Shown: one piece after another, positions 20,158 through 31,000 of the stretch | Position numbering within the stretch: position 1 is the first letter of the stretch | How the letters are laid out: the number at the start of each line of letters is the position of its first letter | DNA from: Deltaproteobacteria bacterium | Lineage (GTDB): Bacteria; Desulfobacterota_D; UBA1144; Nemesobacterales; UBA2774 | Reading direction: 5' to 3' | Assembly (NCBI GenBank): GCA_029262255.1 | Contig: JAJCZT010000007.1 | Location: 1-32,696, forward strand | Length of the DNA stretch: 32,696 nt | The notes under the pieces: generated by a model | What the model was told of the DNA's origin: nothing | Databases searched by the model: none | The model's input: the letters and a program-made list of their open reading frames with translations, nothing else | Made by a program: the position numbers and the translations under genes

Positions 20158-21213
20158 TTAAGGTTCAATAACAACCTTTACGGCATTATCTATTCTCTGA
20201 TCCATCAACTCATAACCCCTTGGGCATTCATCCAGCGGAAGTCTATGAGAAATAACAAGAGTGGGGTCTAATTTGCCATCTTCGACAAGCGGCATGAGCT
20301 TTGGTATATAGCTTCTTGAAGGCGCTACTCCACCTTTTAAATTGAGGTTCCTCAGAAAAAAGTCAGTCATGTTAAGAGGAAATGGTTCCCAGAATAGTCC
20401 GGTTATAGAGATAGTGCCCCCCGGGCGGGACATCTCAAGGGATGATTGTAATGAGTCGGTATTACCGACGCACTCAATGACAACATCAGCTCCATGTCCA
20501 TCACTTAAATTTTTGACCACATCATTTGGATCTTCATTCTTTGAATTTATTACTGTTGTAGCTCCGTATTTCTTTGCTATATCAAGCCGATAATCATGAT
20601 GACCAACTGTTATTACATGTGCCGGATCAAAAAGTGTGGCTGCGTAAGTAGCAAACAATCCAACAGCCCCGTCTCCATAGATTACTACTACATCCCCAGG
20701 CTCTATATTCCCATTTTGGGCCCCGTGGTAACCTGTAGAGATATTATCACCCAGAAACAGGGTCCTCTCATCCTGGCTATCATCTGAAAGACTTTCAGGA
20801 GTCTTTACCAAAGTACCCTCCGCATGTGAAACCTTGATGTATTCCGCCTGACAGCCCGCATGCCCTCCGAGCAAGTCTCCAAATCCAAAACACCCGCCCT
20901 GCAGACAGGAAGTGTAGAGACCTTTTTTACAGTAATAACAATCGCCGCAGCTTACCCAAAACGGGCCGATAACTTTATCGCCCTTTTTGAGCGAAGTAAC
21001 TTCGCTTCCAACTTCTTCAATGCGGCCCACAAACTCGTGTCCCACCGTATCACCTTCATTTAATGGAAAGTGGCCTCTATAAATATGGAGATCCGAGCCG
21101 CATATTGCGCCCTTTGTAACTTTTACAATCACATCTGTAGGATTCTCAATCACCGGGTCCGGAACTTCCTCAACCCTTACATCTTTTAATCCGTAGTAAA
21201 CAGTAGCTTTCAT
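20158..21213 (-). CDS. zinc-dependent medium-chain alcohol dehydrogenase
   Basis: CGSDLHIYRG, GDTVGHEFVGRIEEVG, structural Zn cysteines CGDCYYCKKGLYTSC, nucleotide-binding GDGAVGLFATYAA. Confidence 0.93.
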   Translation of the reverse strand: MKATVYYGLKDVRVEEVPDPVIENPTDVIVKVTKGAICGSDLHIYRGHFPLNEGDTVGHEFVGRIEEVGSEVTSLKKGDKVIGPFWVSCGDCYYCKKGLYTSCLQGGCFGFGDLLGGHAGCQAEYIKVSHAEGTLVKTPESLSDDSQDERTLFLGDNISTGYHGAQNGNIEPGDVVVIYGDGAVGLFATYAATLFDPAHVITVGHHDYRLDIAKKYGATTVINSKNEDPNDVVKNLSDGHGADVVIECVGNTDSLQSSLEMSRPGGTISITGLFWEPFPLNMTDFFLRNLNLKGGVAPSRSYIPKLMPLVEDGKLDPTLVISHRLPLDECPRGYELMDQRIDNAVKVVIEP

Positions 21214-21272
21214 ATCTTTCTCCTATTAATCTTATTTATGCATAGCAAATTAGGCTACATAATAACTATAGC

Positions 21273-21297
21273 TAATTCCAATTCGGAAAAGGAATTA
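21273..21297. repeat. inverted repeat TAATTCC-N11-GGAATTA in a divergent intergenic region
   Basis: Read directly between the adh start and the Lon-like start. Confidence 0.55.
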
Positions 21298-21415
21298 ATT
21301 TTCTAAACTAGCTTAATCATTTTCGTATTACTTTGATAGCAATTTGCAAAATGGTAGTATTTTAATATAGATACCCTGCGCTGATGGAAGATAGTACAAT
21401 GGGAGAGAAAAGATA

Positions 21416-23848
21416 ATGAGAAAAGTTAAGGAACTAAAATATACTCAGGTATACCGAATTTGTGATTTACGCTCTCTTAAATTCAAAACAACGGAAGATT
21501 TGACTCCCTGCACAGATTACATAGGACAACAAAGAGCAGTTGAGGCAATTAATTTTGGCTTGGGAATGGAGTTTAGGGGATACAATTTATATCTCGCAGG
21601 CCTTCCGGGAGTAGGAAAAACTACAACCATCGAAATAATTCTTTCCTCAGCAGCCAAGGATAAACCATCCCCGCCAGACTGGTGCTATGTGTTCAACTTT
21701 CAAGACCCGAATGAGCCAAAAGCTATTGTGCTTCCCAAAGGTAAGGGAAAAGAATTACAAAATGATATGGAAGATTTCCTCCAGGATCTCAAGATGGATA
21801 TCCCAAGAGCCTTTGAGAGTAAAGAGTTTGAAGAGCAAAAACAAAACACAATGAACGAATTCCAGAGAGAAAAGAATAATCTCTTTGAGGAACTGCAAAA
21901 AAAAGCTGCTGAAAGTGAGATACAGGTGCAGTTCTCGCCAACCGGAATAATTACAATCCCACTTATTGAGGGTAAACCCGTAACCCAAGAAAGCTATAAC
22001 TCTTTAGATGAGAAGACCAGAGAAGAAATAAAAGCTAGAAAAGAAAAGATCGACATTGAAGTTGCCGAATCCTTAAAGATCGCTCGAAAACTTGAGAAAG
22101 AAGCCGGAGAAAAAGTTAAAGAGCTTGAGAAGAAAGTAGCACTTTTTTCCGTTAGAGATCTCATAGAAACCATTAGAGAAAAATATAAGACATACCCGCA
22201 GGTTATTGATTATTTTGATCAGCTTCAAAAACATATTTTGGAAAGCATAGACAATTTTCTCCCCGCCAAAGGAGCACCGGCAGGGGCTCAAATGCCTTTT
22301 AGGATGCCTCAGCAAGAACCGACATTCACGGAATACAAAGTGAATGCATTCATAGACAACTCAAATACCCAGGGAGCACCTGTAATTTTTGAGGCGCATC
22401 CGACCTATACTAATCTATTCGGGTCTATTGAGAAAGAAGCCCGCTTTGGAGCACTGGTAACAGATTTCACTATGGTACGCGCGGGCTCGCTCGCAAAGGC
22501 AAGCGGGGGCTACCTGGTGGTAGATGCACTTGATTTATTCAAATACCCCTTCGTATGGGACTCCCTTAAGAAGGCCCTCGAGAATGAAGAGTTAAGGATA
22601 GAAGACATATACCAGCAATATGGGTTCTCAAGCACGATAGGAATCAAACCCGAGCCTGTGAAATTAGACGTTAAGGTAGTAATAGCGGGTAACTCACAGC
22701 TATATCAGATGCTTTATGCATATGATGAAGATTTCAGAAAATTATTTAAAGCAAAGGCAGATTTTGATTACGTAGTAGAAAGAACTGATATGACATTGTC
22801 GCAATACTCCTGCTTCATCAAATCAGTTTGTGACAGAGATGGTCTTAATAAATTTGATAGAAGCGGTGTGGAAGCCGTAATTGAATATTCATCAAGGCTT
22901 GCAGGGGATCAAAACAAACTATCCATTCAGTTTGGATCAATTACTAAAATTTTAAAAGAGGCTGATTACTGGGCTAAGGTAGACAACAACAGCAAATCAA
23001 TAAAGAGACTACATATAGAAAGAGCAATAGAGGAAAAGATATATAGATCAAATATGATTGAAGAGAAAATCCAGGAGATGATAGCTAAGGGGAGCATCCT
23101 CGTGGATACAGAGGGAATGGTGACAGGGCAAATAAACGGGCTTGCGGTCTATAACATGGGAGACTATGCGTTTGGAAGACCTTCTCGGATAACATGTGAG
23201 ACTTATATGGGCACAGAGGGGCTAATAAACATAGATAGGAGAGCGAGGTTAAGCGGAAACATACATGATAAGGGAGTGTTAATTCTAAGTGGTTATATAG
23301 GAACTAAATATGCCCAGAAAAAACCTCTAAGCCTATCGGCAAGCATCGGATTTGAGCAAAGTTACGAAATGATTGACGGGGACAGTGCTTCAACTGCTGA
23401 ATTAGTAGTTCTTTTATCGAGCTTATCGGGAATACCGGTAAAGCAGAGTTTCGCTATTACAGGCTCGATAAATCAAAAAGGCCAGATCCAGCCAATTGGA
23501 GGAGTAAACGAAAAAGTTGAGGGATTTTTTGAAGTATGCAAAGCGAAGGGACTTACGGGGGAGCAGGGAGTTATAATCCCATATCAAAATGTTAAAAACC
23601 TGATGTTGAAAAAAGAGGTCGTTCAAGCTGTAAAGGATAAAAAATTTCACGTCTACCCCGTAGAATCCGTCGATCAGGCAATTGAGTTGCTTACCGGAAA
23701 AGAAGCCGGCGGCAGAGGGTCTACCGGGAAATTTAAAACGGGTACGGTCAACTACCTCGTAGATAAAAAACTTAAAGAATTCGCAGAGGATTACCGCAAG
23801 TTTGGAAGACAAAATATCAATAGTAAAAAAAGAAACAGCTCGGATTAG
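21416..23848 (+). CDS. Lon-like ATP-dependent protease (COG1067/LonB-LonC type)
   Basis: Walker A GLPGVGKTT, GGYLVVDALDLF, Lon protease Ser motif DGDSASTAELVVLLS and Lys motif GGVNEKVEGFFEVCK; charged coiled-coil insertion. Confidence 0.92.
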   Translation: MRKVKELKYTQVYRICDLRSLKFKTTEDLTPCTDYIGQQRAVEAINFGLGMEFRGYNLYLAGLPGVGKTTTIEIILSSAAKDKPSPPDWCYVFNFQDPNEPKAIVLPKGKGKELQNDMEDFLQDLKMDIPRAFESKEFEEQKQNTMNEFQREKNNLFEELQKKAAESEIQVQFSPTGIITIPLIEGKPVTQESYNSLDEKTREEIKARKEKIDIEVAESLKIARKLEKEAGEKVKELEKKVALFSVRDLIETIREKYKTYPQVIDYFDQLQKHILESIDNFLPAKGAPAGAQMPFRMPQQEPTFTEYKVNAFIDNSNTQGAPVIFEAHPTYTNLFGSIEKEARFGALVTDFTMVRAGSLAKASGGYLVVDALDLFKYPFVWDSLKKALENEELRIEDIYQQYGFSSTIGIKPEPVKLDVKVVIAGNSQLYQMLYAYDEDFRKLFKAKADFDYVVERTDMTLSQYSCFIKSVCDRDGLNKFDRSGVEAVIEYSSRLAGDQNKLSIQFGSITKILKEADYWAKVDNNSKSIKRLHIERAIEEKIYRSNMIEEKIQEMIAKGSILVDTEGMVTGQINGLAVYNMGDYAFGRPSRITCETYMGTEGLINIDRRARLSGNIHDKGVLILSGYIGTKYAQKKPLSLSASIGFEQSYEMIDGDSASTAELVVLLSSLSGIPVKQSFAITGSINQKGQIQPIGGVNEKVEGFFEVCKAKGLTGEQGVIIPYQNVKNLMLKKEVVQAVKDKKFHVYPVESVDQAIELLTGKEAGGRGSTGKFKTGTVNYLVDKKLKEFAEDYRKFGRQNINSKKRNSSD

Positions 23849-23861
23849 AAATTATTGGTCA

Positions 23862-24608
23862 CTATCTTGAAGGCAACGTTTTTCGCTTTTTATTATAGCC
23901 GAATAACTCTACAAAATTGCCGAATACAGAGTTGCTAAGCTCGTTAAGGCGACCAATGAAATCCGGGGTTTCGGCTCTAATCTGCTCTGGATCAATCTTT
24001 CCCTTTAAATCCTCAATCTCTTTCTTGTTTTCCGGCACACGGAGCCAACGCTCTATCATTGGTGTATCTACTTCCAGATGAAACTGGAAGCCGTAAATAC
24101 TTTCTCCATATCTAAAAGCCTGATTTGTACAAAGAGGAGAAGAAGCAAGGACTTTAGCTCCATCGGGCAAATCAAATGTATCGCCGTGCCACTGAAAGAT
24201 TTTTTCCACATGCATAAAATTTGAGATCAGAGGATCACTCTCACCTTCTTCTGTAGGAGAAAGTGCATACCATCCAATCTCCTTTTCAGGATTTTTTCTA
24301 ACTTTAGCCCCCAGTGCCTTTGCCAAAAGTTGTGAACCAAGACATATACCTAAAATTGGAAATTTCTTTTCTACCGCTCTTTTTATAAGATTCACTTCAG
24401 TTGCCAAATTAGGGTACTTATCAACCTCATCAACATTCATTGGCCCGCCCAAAACAATTAATCCATCATAACCCTCTAAGTCAGGCTCGGCATCCGGATG
24501 GCGCTCGAAATTAACATATTTGATCCTAAACCCGGCATCCCTTAGTAGCGGATCCAGGGTACCTAAGATTTCATATGCAACATGTTGAAAGACCAGCAAT
24601 CTCGGCAT
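23862..24608 (-). CDS. class I glutamine amidotransferase (GMP synthase-like domain)
   Basis: LIVLGGPMNV, nucleophile GICLGSQLLA, FQFHLEVD triad residues. Confidence 0.9.
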   Translation of the reverse strand: MPRLLVFQHVAYEILGTLDPLLRDAGFRIKYVNFERHPDAEPDLEGYDGLIVLGGPMNVDEVDKYPNLATEVNLIKRAVEKKFPILGICLGSQLLAKALGAKVRKNPEKEIGWYALSPTEEGESDPLISNFMHVEKIFQWHGDTFDLPDGAKVLASSPLCTNQAFRYGESIYGFQFHLEVDTPMIERWLRVPENKKEIEDLKGKIDPEQIRAETPDFIGRLNELSNSVFGNFVELFGYNKKRKTLPSR

Positions 24609-24694
24609 TAACTTGATACACCTCTATTTCATAGTATGAGTTCATATAAAGAGAAAGTAGATTCTACCTTGTTATTACAGTTAAGAGAATAAAA

Positions 24695-25021
24695 CTAAAG
24701 TTTTATTTTTCCGGCAAGTATATCTTTAAACATAACCCAGTCACCCATCAGACTATACAAGGGGTATGTAAATGTTGCTGGCTTGTTCTTTTCTATAAAA
24801 TAATGCCCTATCCAGGCAAATCCATAACCCAGTATAGGCACCAGGATAAGAGCGATCCATCTCTGGGTAAAAATTACTAATAAAACTACTACAATTGTTA
24901 ATAGAGACCCAAAGAAATGGAACCTGCGGTTTACGGGATCTCCGTGTTCAGAAAGATAATACGGATAGAATTCAGAAAAGCTTTTAAACTTCCTCTCTCC
25001 CTCTCCCATACTCTTTTCCAT
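24695..25021 (-). CDS. DUF962/Mpo1-like membrane protein
   Basis: FYPYYLSEHGDPVNRRFHFFGSLL, GYGFAWIGHYFIEKNKPATFTYPLYSLMGD. Confidence 0.88.
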   Translation of the reverse strand: MEKSMGEGERKFKSFSEFYPYYLSEHGDPVNRRFHFFGSLLTIVVVLLVIFTQRWIALILVPILGYGFAWIGHYFIEKNKPATFTYPLYSLMGDWVMFKDILAGKIKL

Positions 25022-25102
25022 ACCTTTTGGGGAAAAATGTATTTAAAGAAAAGTCTATCTGAAATCAATATGTTAGAAAAGAAAATATCGTAAATGAAAG
25101 TT

Positions 25103-25128
25103 AGAGACGACCTCCTAAGGCCGTCTCT
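25103..25128. repeat. inverted repeat AGAGACG-N12-CGTCTCT
   Basis: 7-bp arms read directly; possible hairpin, no strong T tract. Confidence 0.5.
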
Positions 25129-25174
25129 ATTAACAATCTGAATTTTCTGCGGGAAAAAGAAAAGAAAGAAAAAA

Positions 25175-25191
25175 GAGAGCTAATTACTCTC
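25175..25191 (-). terminator. intrinsic terminator overlapping the stop codon of the nucleotidyltransferase
   Basis: Minus-strand GAGAG-TAATTAG-CTCTC followed by TTTTTTCTTTCTTTTC; TAA stop lies in the loop. Confidence 0.55.
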
Positions 25192-25642
25192 CCTTAAGAT
25201 ATCTAACGACATCTTCTTGGATTGATTCATCTACTAATTCTCTCCATTCATCGTTACCTTCAGCAACAGAAGCTCTGATCTTAGTAGCGGAAACCCAACC
25301 TATGTTTTCAGGTGGGGAGAACTCGTTCATCTCATAACCAACGCCTCTTCCCCAATTAACGGATTCAATGTCAGGAATTATCATTACCACAACATCATCA
25401 CCCTTGCTCTCATGATATTTTCTAATCATGTCAACTGTCTGCTCAGTAGTAAAGGGATTTTTCTCGTCAGGCGGTATATCTCTAACCATAATCAAGCATG
25501 GAACACCGTTATCGAGTTTCTGTTTTACCAAACTCAAATGTCCAACGTGATAAGGCTGATACCTGCCTATAAAAATAGCCCTTTTGCCCTTATTGGGCTG
25601 TATATCAGGATGTCCGTGATTTGTAACTGTCCATTCACTCAT
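25184..25642 (-). CDS. cytidylyltransferase-like nucleotidyltransferase (NMN adenylyltransferase-like; substrate uncertain)
   Basis: AIFIGRYQPYHVGHLSLVK (HxGH), VSATKIRASV (ISxTxxR-like). Confidence 0.8.
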   Translation of the reverse strand: MSEWTVTNHGHPDIQPNKGKRAIFIGRYQPYHVGHLSLVKQKLDNGVPCLIMVRDIPPDEKNPFTTEQTVDMIRKYHESKGDDVVVMIIPDIESVNWGRGVGYEMNEFSPPENIGWVSATKIRASVAEGNDEWRELVDESIQEDVVRYLKGE

Positions 25643-25788
25643 TATAAATCTCCTTTCCTTATAATTTCTGATTACATTTAATGGATATTAGAGGATTTAA
25701 CGAAAAAGGCGAAAAACATTGCTCTATCAATCATCCAACTTAAACGAAGTTTTGATTATACCAGTCCCTACTTATTTTTCAATTTGTG

Positions 25789-26427
25789 TCAATCAGGCTT
25801 TTGAAGAATCTGAATAACACTGTTTTTTGCTGCTGCTGCTAATTGTTTTTGCCCCGCAGAATCAAGATGAACCCCATCACCGGTACTTACTTTTAGATAT
25901 TTCGATGTGTCAAGAAAATGACATCCGGTAATATCGGCAACTTTCTTGTACTCAGCCGCCAGTTCCTTAGAAACAGGGCTTTGTCCTTCAAAGAAAAATT
26001 TCATAAAGGTAGAAAGCTTACCAAGTGGAGGCGGCGCTATTAGAAGTATTTGGGGAACGCCTAATTCCGGACCAGACTGGCTTTTTTGAACCTTCCAGAT
26101 AAGCGACATACAGCAAACCGCTATATCAGAAGCGCTTAAATCAAAGCCCTTCCATAAATCATTGGTTCCGAGCATTAGAATAAACAGATCAATCGGGGCA
26201 TGGCTTTCCAAAACCATATTAAGCGTCTTGGCTCCATCTCTGTCCTGGAGAAAAGGACTGTCTCGATTTGTTGTTCTCCCGGGTAAGGCTTCCTCAACCA
26301 CTCGCACCCAATCCCCCAACTCATTCTGAAGAACTCCGGGCCAACGCTGCTCAAACGGAAATCTGCTCCCGTCCTCAGGATTATATCCCCATGTAATCGA
26401 ATCGCCGTAACATAAAATGGTTTTCAT
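25789..26427 (-). CDS. SGNH/GDSL hydrolase (arylesterase-like)
   Basis: ILCYGDSITWGY, LPGRTTN, ILMLGTNDLW, DGVHLDSAGQ. Confidence 0.9.
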   Translation of the reverse strand: MKTILCYGDSITWGYNPEDGSRFPFEQRWPGVLQNELGDWVRVVEEALPGRTTNRDSPFLQDRDGAKTLNMVLESHAPIDLFILMLGTNDLWKGFDLSASDIAVCCMSLIWKVQKSQSGPELGVPQILLIAPPPLGKLSTFMKFFFEGQSPVSKELAAEYKKVADITGCHFLDTSKYLKVSTGDGVHLDSAGQKQLAAAAKNSVIQILQKPD

Positions 26428-26458
26428 TTGTAATTCCCCCTCTCCAATTATTTTAAAA

Positions 26459-27139
26459 TTATAAACCCCAGTTACCTAATTTAGTTTTTTTCCCTAATGA
26501 ACCCTCCAGCATTCTAAGAAACTCTCCCCTCTCTAATTCGCTGCCTCCCAAACCTTTCATATGATCGTTTGGAACTTGAGAGTCAATAAAGTCAAAATCC
26601 CACGAACGAAGCCTCTCCACAAGAAAATACAAAGCTACCTTTGAGGCGTTACTCATATCAGAAAACATTGATTCTCCGAAAAAAGCACCTCCAAGAGAAA
26701 CCCCGTACAACCCTCCTACCAAGTTCCCGTCATAAAAGGTTTCAACACAGTGCGCATACCCTTCTTCATGCAATTTGACATAAGCTTTGAGCATATCATC
26801 GGTAATCCATGTTCCATCCTGTCCCCTTCGATCAGTCTCTCGGCACCGTGTAATAACATCGTGAAAAGATGTATCGAATCTGACGTCAAAAATATTTGAT
26901 CGTATGATCTTTTTCAGTTTGCTTGATACATATAAATTATCTAGAAATAAAACCAATCTAGGGTTTGGTGAGAACCACATTATGGGATCACTTTCGGAGA
27001 ACCAAGGGAAAATGCCGCTCTTGTAAGCTAAAAGCAATCTGTCTGTACTCAGATCGCCTCCGACTGCCAGAAGACCGTTAGGTTCCGCATGCATCGGATC
27101 AGGGAAAACTAAGGAATCATCTATTAAGTAGACTGTCAT
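26459..27139 (-). CDS. aat: leucyl/phenylalanyl-tRNA-protein transferase
   Basis: FPDPMHAEPNGLLAVGGDLSTDRLLLAYKSGIFPWF, PIMWFSPNPRLVL, DGTWITDDMLKAYVKLHEEGYAHCVE, FFGESMFSDMSNASKVAL. Confidence 0.97.
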   Translation of the reverse strand: MTVYLIDDSLVFPDPMHAEPNGLLAVGGDLSTDRLLLAYKSGIFPWFSESDPIMWFSPNPRLVLFLDNLYVSSKLKKIIRSNIFDVRFDTSFHDVITRCRETDRRGQDGTWITDDMLKAYVKLHEEGYAHCVETFYDGNLVGGLYGVSLGGAFFGESMFSDMSNASKVALYFLVERLRSWDFDFIDSQVPNDHMKGLGGSELERGEFLRMLEGSLGKKTKLGNWGL

Positions 27140-27183
27140 TTGCTTAGAGGTTATTTGTGTTGTATCTCATTAAAATTCTTGAT

Positions 27184-27462
27184 TTATTTCTCTGTGTGCC
27201 CCAATGATTTCCCTGGAGCAATCTTATCTCTCAGAAGTTTTTTGAGTTCTTTAATATCCGGAAATCTGCCTTCATTTTTAAGAGACCATAAAAGTTTATT
27301 ATTAACTTTTATTTCAAATATACCGCCTGTCCCCGGAATGAGAGAAACTTTCGAAAGCTCTTCATCAAAAGTAGTGAGAATCTCCTGAGCCATCCAAGTA
27401 GAGCGCATTAACCAGCGGCACTTCTTGCAATAAATAATTTCTATCTTATTACTTGTTTCCAA
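27184..27462 (-). CDS. SelT/SelW/SelH (Rdx) family thioredoxin-like protein, Cys form
   Basis: IEIIYCKKCRWLMRSTWMAQEIL (CxxC), SLIPGTGGIFEIKVNNKLLWS. Confidence 0.88.
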   Translation of the reverse strand: METSNKIEIIYCKKCRWLMRSTWMAQEILTTFDEELSKVSLIPGTGGIFEIKVNNKLLWSLKNEGRFPDIKELKKLLRDKIAPGKSLGHTEK

Positions 27463-27607
27463 TTTTACCTCTCAGATAAGAACGTCGATTTATTTTATCA
27501 GCTAGATATTACAGAGTCTAATATAAATGTAGCCTAATAATATCAATTGAAATCAATTCAGGTCTATGAGATAATCGATTAACATATCCATTAAGTGGAG
27601 GAAAGAA

Positions 27608-28036
27608 ATGTTTAAAGAGTTTAGAGAATTTGCAATGCGGGGCAATGTTGTCGACATGGCAGTTGGTATTATCATAGGTGCGGCATTCGGAACAATTGTT
27701 CAATCTCTTGTAAATGACGTAATAATGCCGCCTATAGGACTGGTGCTTGGAAACGTTGACTTCTCTAACCTATTTGTCGTTTTAAAACAAGGCGTCCCTC
27801 CGGGGCCTTACGCCGCATTGGTAGAGGCAAAAGAAGCAGGCGCTGTGACAATTAATTACGGCGCGTTCGTTAACACGGTTATTAGTTTTCTTATTGTAGC
27901 ATTTGCGGTTTTTCTTCTGATTCGGAGTATTAATAAGCTAAAGAGGAAGGAAGAAGAAGCTCCTGAAGCACCTCCGGAACCACCAAAAGAAGAACAGCTC
28001 TTAACAGAAATCAGGGACCTGCTAAAACAGAAGTGA
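27608..28036 (+). CDS. mscL: large-conductance mechanosensitive channel
   Basis: [48 protein letters not shown]-terminal [13 protein letters not shown] helix. Confidence 0.97.
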   Translation: MFKEFREFAMRGNVVDMAVGIIIGAAFGTIVQSLVNDVIMPPIGLVLGNVDFSNLFVVLKQGVPPGPYAALVEAKEAGAVTINYGAFVNTVISFLIVAFAVFLLIRSINKLKRKEEEAPEAPPEPPKEEQLLTEIRDLLKQK

Positions 28037-28059
28037 TGCGAGATACATACAGCAAGTAT

Positions 28060-31000
28060 TTATTCTTCTGAGGTTTTGTCAGATAATTCGGAGGATTCGG
28101 CTTCAGCCTTTTCTTTTTTCTTGCCCGAGTCCAGCGGCATAACTAAAGTTACGGGGATATTTAAGGTCTGCTTAATAATTCCCAATAGTCCCGCCCCTAT
28201 CGTATGAGTGGACAGCTGCACTACTTTGGGATCAGATATGCTCCCGGTAACCTTTACCGGCAATGATACGAATTTCTCACCTAGTACCGTACTTAATATA
28301 GGGATTTTCTCTATTACGGAATCAACCGCCATAACCGGGATTACCAGGACCTGAAGATCGAGCGTTTCCTCTACAAGATCGATAGAGCCCTCACATACGA
28401 TTTTAAGCGAAGGGCCGTCCATAGCGGCTTCATTAATTATTAGCTTGCCGTCCTTAATATCCGCGCTTACGATAATATATTCATAAGGAAAGCCCTCATC
28501 TTCATAATCAATTGTGTTCCCTCGGAATACTTCTCCAAAATTAAGCGCTGAGAAAAACCTTGCCATACCACCGTATTTCGTAACCCGCCCGTTACTCGAT
28601 GTAAGCTCCAATTCTCCCTCAAGAGAATTCATTACATTTACCGCATCACCGTCAGAGAACAAACTTCCGCCAAGGTTAAACTCTCCTGTAATTATTCCAG
28701 CTTTATCGAATAAGCATTTAATTGCATTAGCCAAATTCTCTTGTTCCGTAAACGGTTCAAACTCCAGTTTTAAAGTAGGGGAAGTAACCTCAAGTAGACC
28801 AGGAGTGGCTATACCGCAGAGATTCGCTTCATTTATATTCACGTCGATCTTGTCCCCCAACAAAGCCACTTCCGCATTAATGGAATCCCAGTTAAAACCC
28901 TTAAATTTAAAATTATCAGATTTTATCAAGACCTTGCCGTTAAGAGAAGTCCGGCCGCTCTTTGCTTTATTATCCTTAGTCTGTTCCTCTTGCTTTAGAT
29001 TTTCTTGTTCCTCAGTAGTTTCAGGATCTGCCCACTCCAGCGATTCCGCTACAACATTAATATTTAGATCAAGCTCCTTGGTTGAATCACTCCCATTGGA
29101 AACACTTGAGTCACCAACTGACGACGAGACTGAATCAGGTTTTTTTTGCACCACCAAATTGGAATCGGAAATTGAGATCGGGCTATTAAAATTGAGATGC
29201 CGGGGAACGTTAAAGTAATCAGAAAAAAGTTTTGCTTCATCGGCCAGCATTTCACCGTAAAAATCCATACGAAATTTAAGCCAATCAGTGAGATAGTCAG
29301 TCAAAACAGCCCCGACATTCATTTTACTGTCCTTGATATCGACAGTGGTGGGAGATATGGACATTTCCTCTGATGTGGACTTGATTTCCGCTTTAGAAAT
29401 AGTCATTTCACTTCCTAACCCATCTAAATTCAAATTGACGGTGTTGATGTTCCCAAGGGCGTTTATTTTCCATTCTTCAAATTGCGATACCGGACCAGCA
29501 AAATCAATAGAAGAGAAAAATGCCGACCCAGTCACCGATTTTATATATTTCAAATGAGGTCTGATAATCTCAAACGAGGACAGCCAAGGAAACAGAATGC
29601 CTAGATCGACCTCCGTATCTTTAGAGCCAAGCTTTAAGAACTTCTCGTCTTTCCAGTGGAAAGAGCCTGTAGTTTCAGGAGAAGAGAATTTGCCGATATC
29701 CATATCCAGACCTTCAAATTCTATTGTATTATCAGAGAAATCAAACTTATCACCTTTTATATTTACAGGTTCAGGAACCCTTTCATAATCACCCGTTATA
29801 TTCAACTTTGACACATGGATACTAGCTTTGGGTGACTTCTTGCTATCTCCGAGCTTCAACTTTCCACTCGCCTTGCCCTGTAGATTGCTAATCAGGTCAA
29901 GTTCATATAAAAACCCCTCATCATGAACAAACTTCTTTATTATCGGAGGAATCTCGGCGGCGTCAGAATCAACCATAATATCTAGACTCAAGGGACCTGC
30001 AGGCCCATCTATACCAATTATAAAGGTGCCGTCGTAACCAAGAGAATTGCCTGATTTCGCTCTGAGATTTGTTCCTTCAAGCCTGCCGTCAGCAATTACA
30101 GCGCTTCCGGACACATCCGTTAAATTGAAATCGCCAACAGGAATAAATATCTTCCCGTCAATCAGACTGCCCTTAATTTCAAAGTTCCCTATCTTCCAGA
30201 TATCTTTGAAATTCTCTCCACTTGCTTCGAGCGTGATCTCGGAAACAGTACCACCCCTGACAATATTAAAGATAAGATTGACAATACGATCCTCACCTGC
30301 TACAAAGAGAACCGCATCACGAGATGACTCAACATTTATATCGGTCCCACTTAGATTTAAATTAATCTTCTTAAGATTTTTATCAATTACATGCTTACCG
30401 CTTGCCTTTATATCCGGATACGCAAATTCCGCATTGTTTATAGTGAAGACTGATTTATTTTCATCAAGGTATATGTCGGTATCTATTTCCCTTCCGCTAA
30501 TCTTAAACTCTTCATCCCCCTTACTTAGAGTTAGCTTTGAATTTGTAACAGCAAGATTGCCCTGAAGGACTTTTAATTCGTGTGATGTGTAATCTATATC
30601 CATGTTTATCTTGGAATCTGAGATTAAATCACTTTTAGGCAACATATATTCCAAAAGCATATGAGGTTTAAATCCACTTAAATTAAAGTTGCCTTGGGAG
30701 TCGAAAGATCTTGTATTAATCCATCCCTTAAAAAATACTTGCTCACTTATATTTGAATTTCCATAAATTCTATAACTCAAGGTGTTACCCGGAAATTCAA
30801 TAACAGCATTTACATTATTGAAATTAAGAAAATCTTCTCCTGAATGGGTAAACAAGAATTTGCCGTATTCAATTCTGACATTCAGCCCTTTCCAATTAGA
30901 ATTTAGATATTCTAAAATGTTAGTTACTTGATCTTTATGCTCATCAAAAGAAAAAGGGCCGGTGCTTTCTGATTCAGATTCAACTGACCTCTTAGGCAAA

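Noticed and set aside
27184-27462. Selenoprotein SelW-like gene
   Set aside because: The motif is CKKC with ordinary Cys codons and no in-frame UGA; Cys homologue, common in bacteria.
28514-29218. 234-aa plus-strand ORF
   Set aside because: Antisense to the AsmA-family gene; low-complexity composition mirrors the sense strand.
30047-30565. 172-aa plus-strand ORF
   Set aside because: Antisense to the AsmA-family gene, no homology; shadow ORF.
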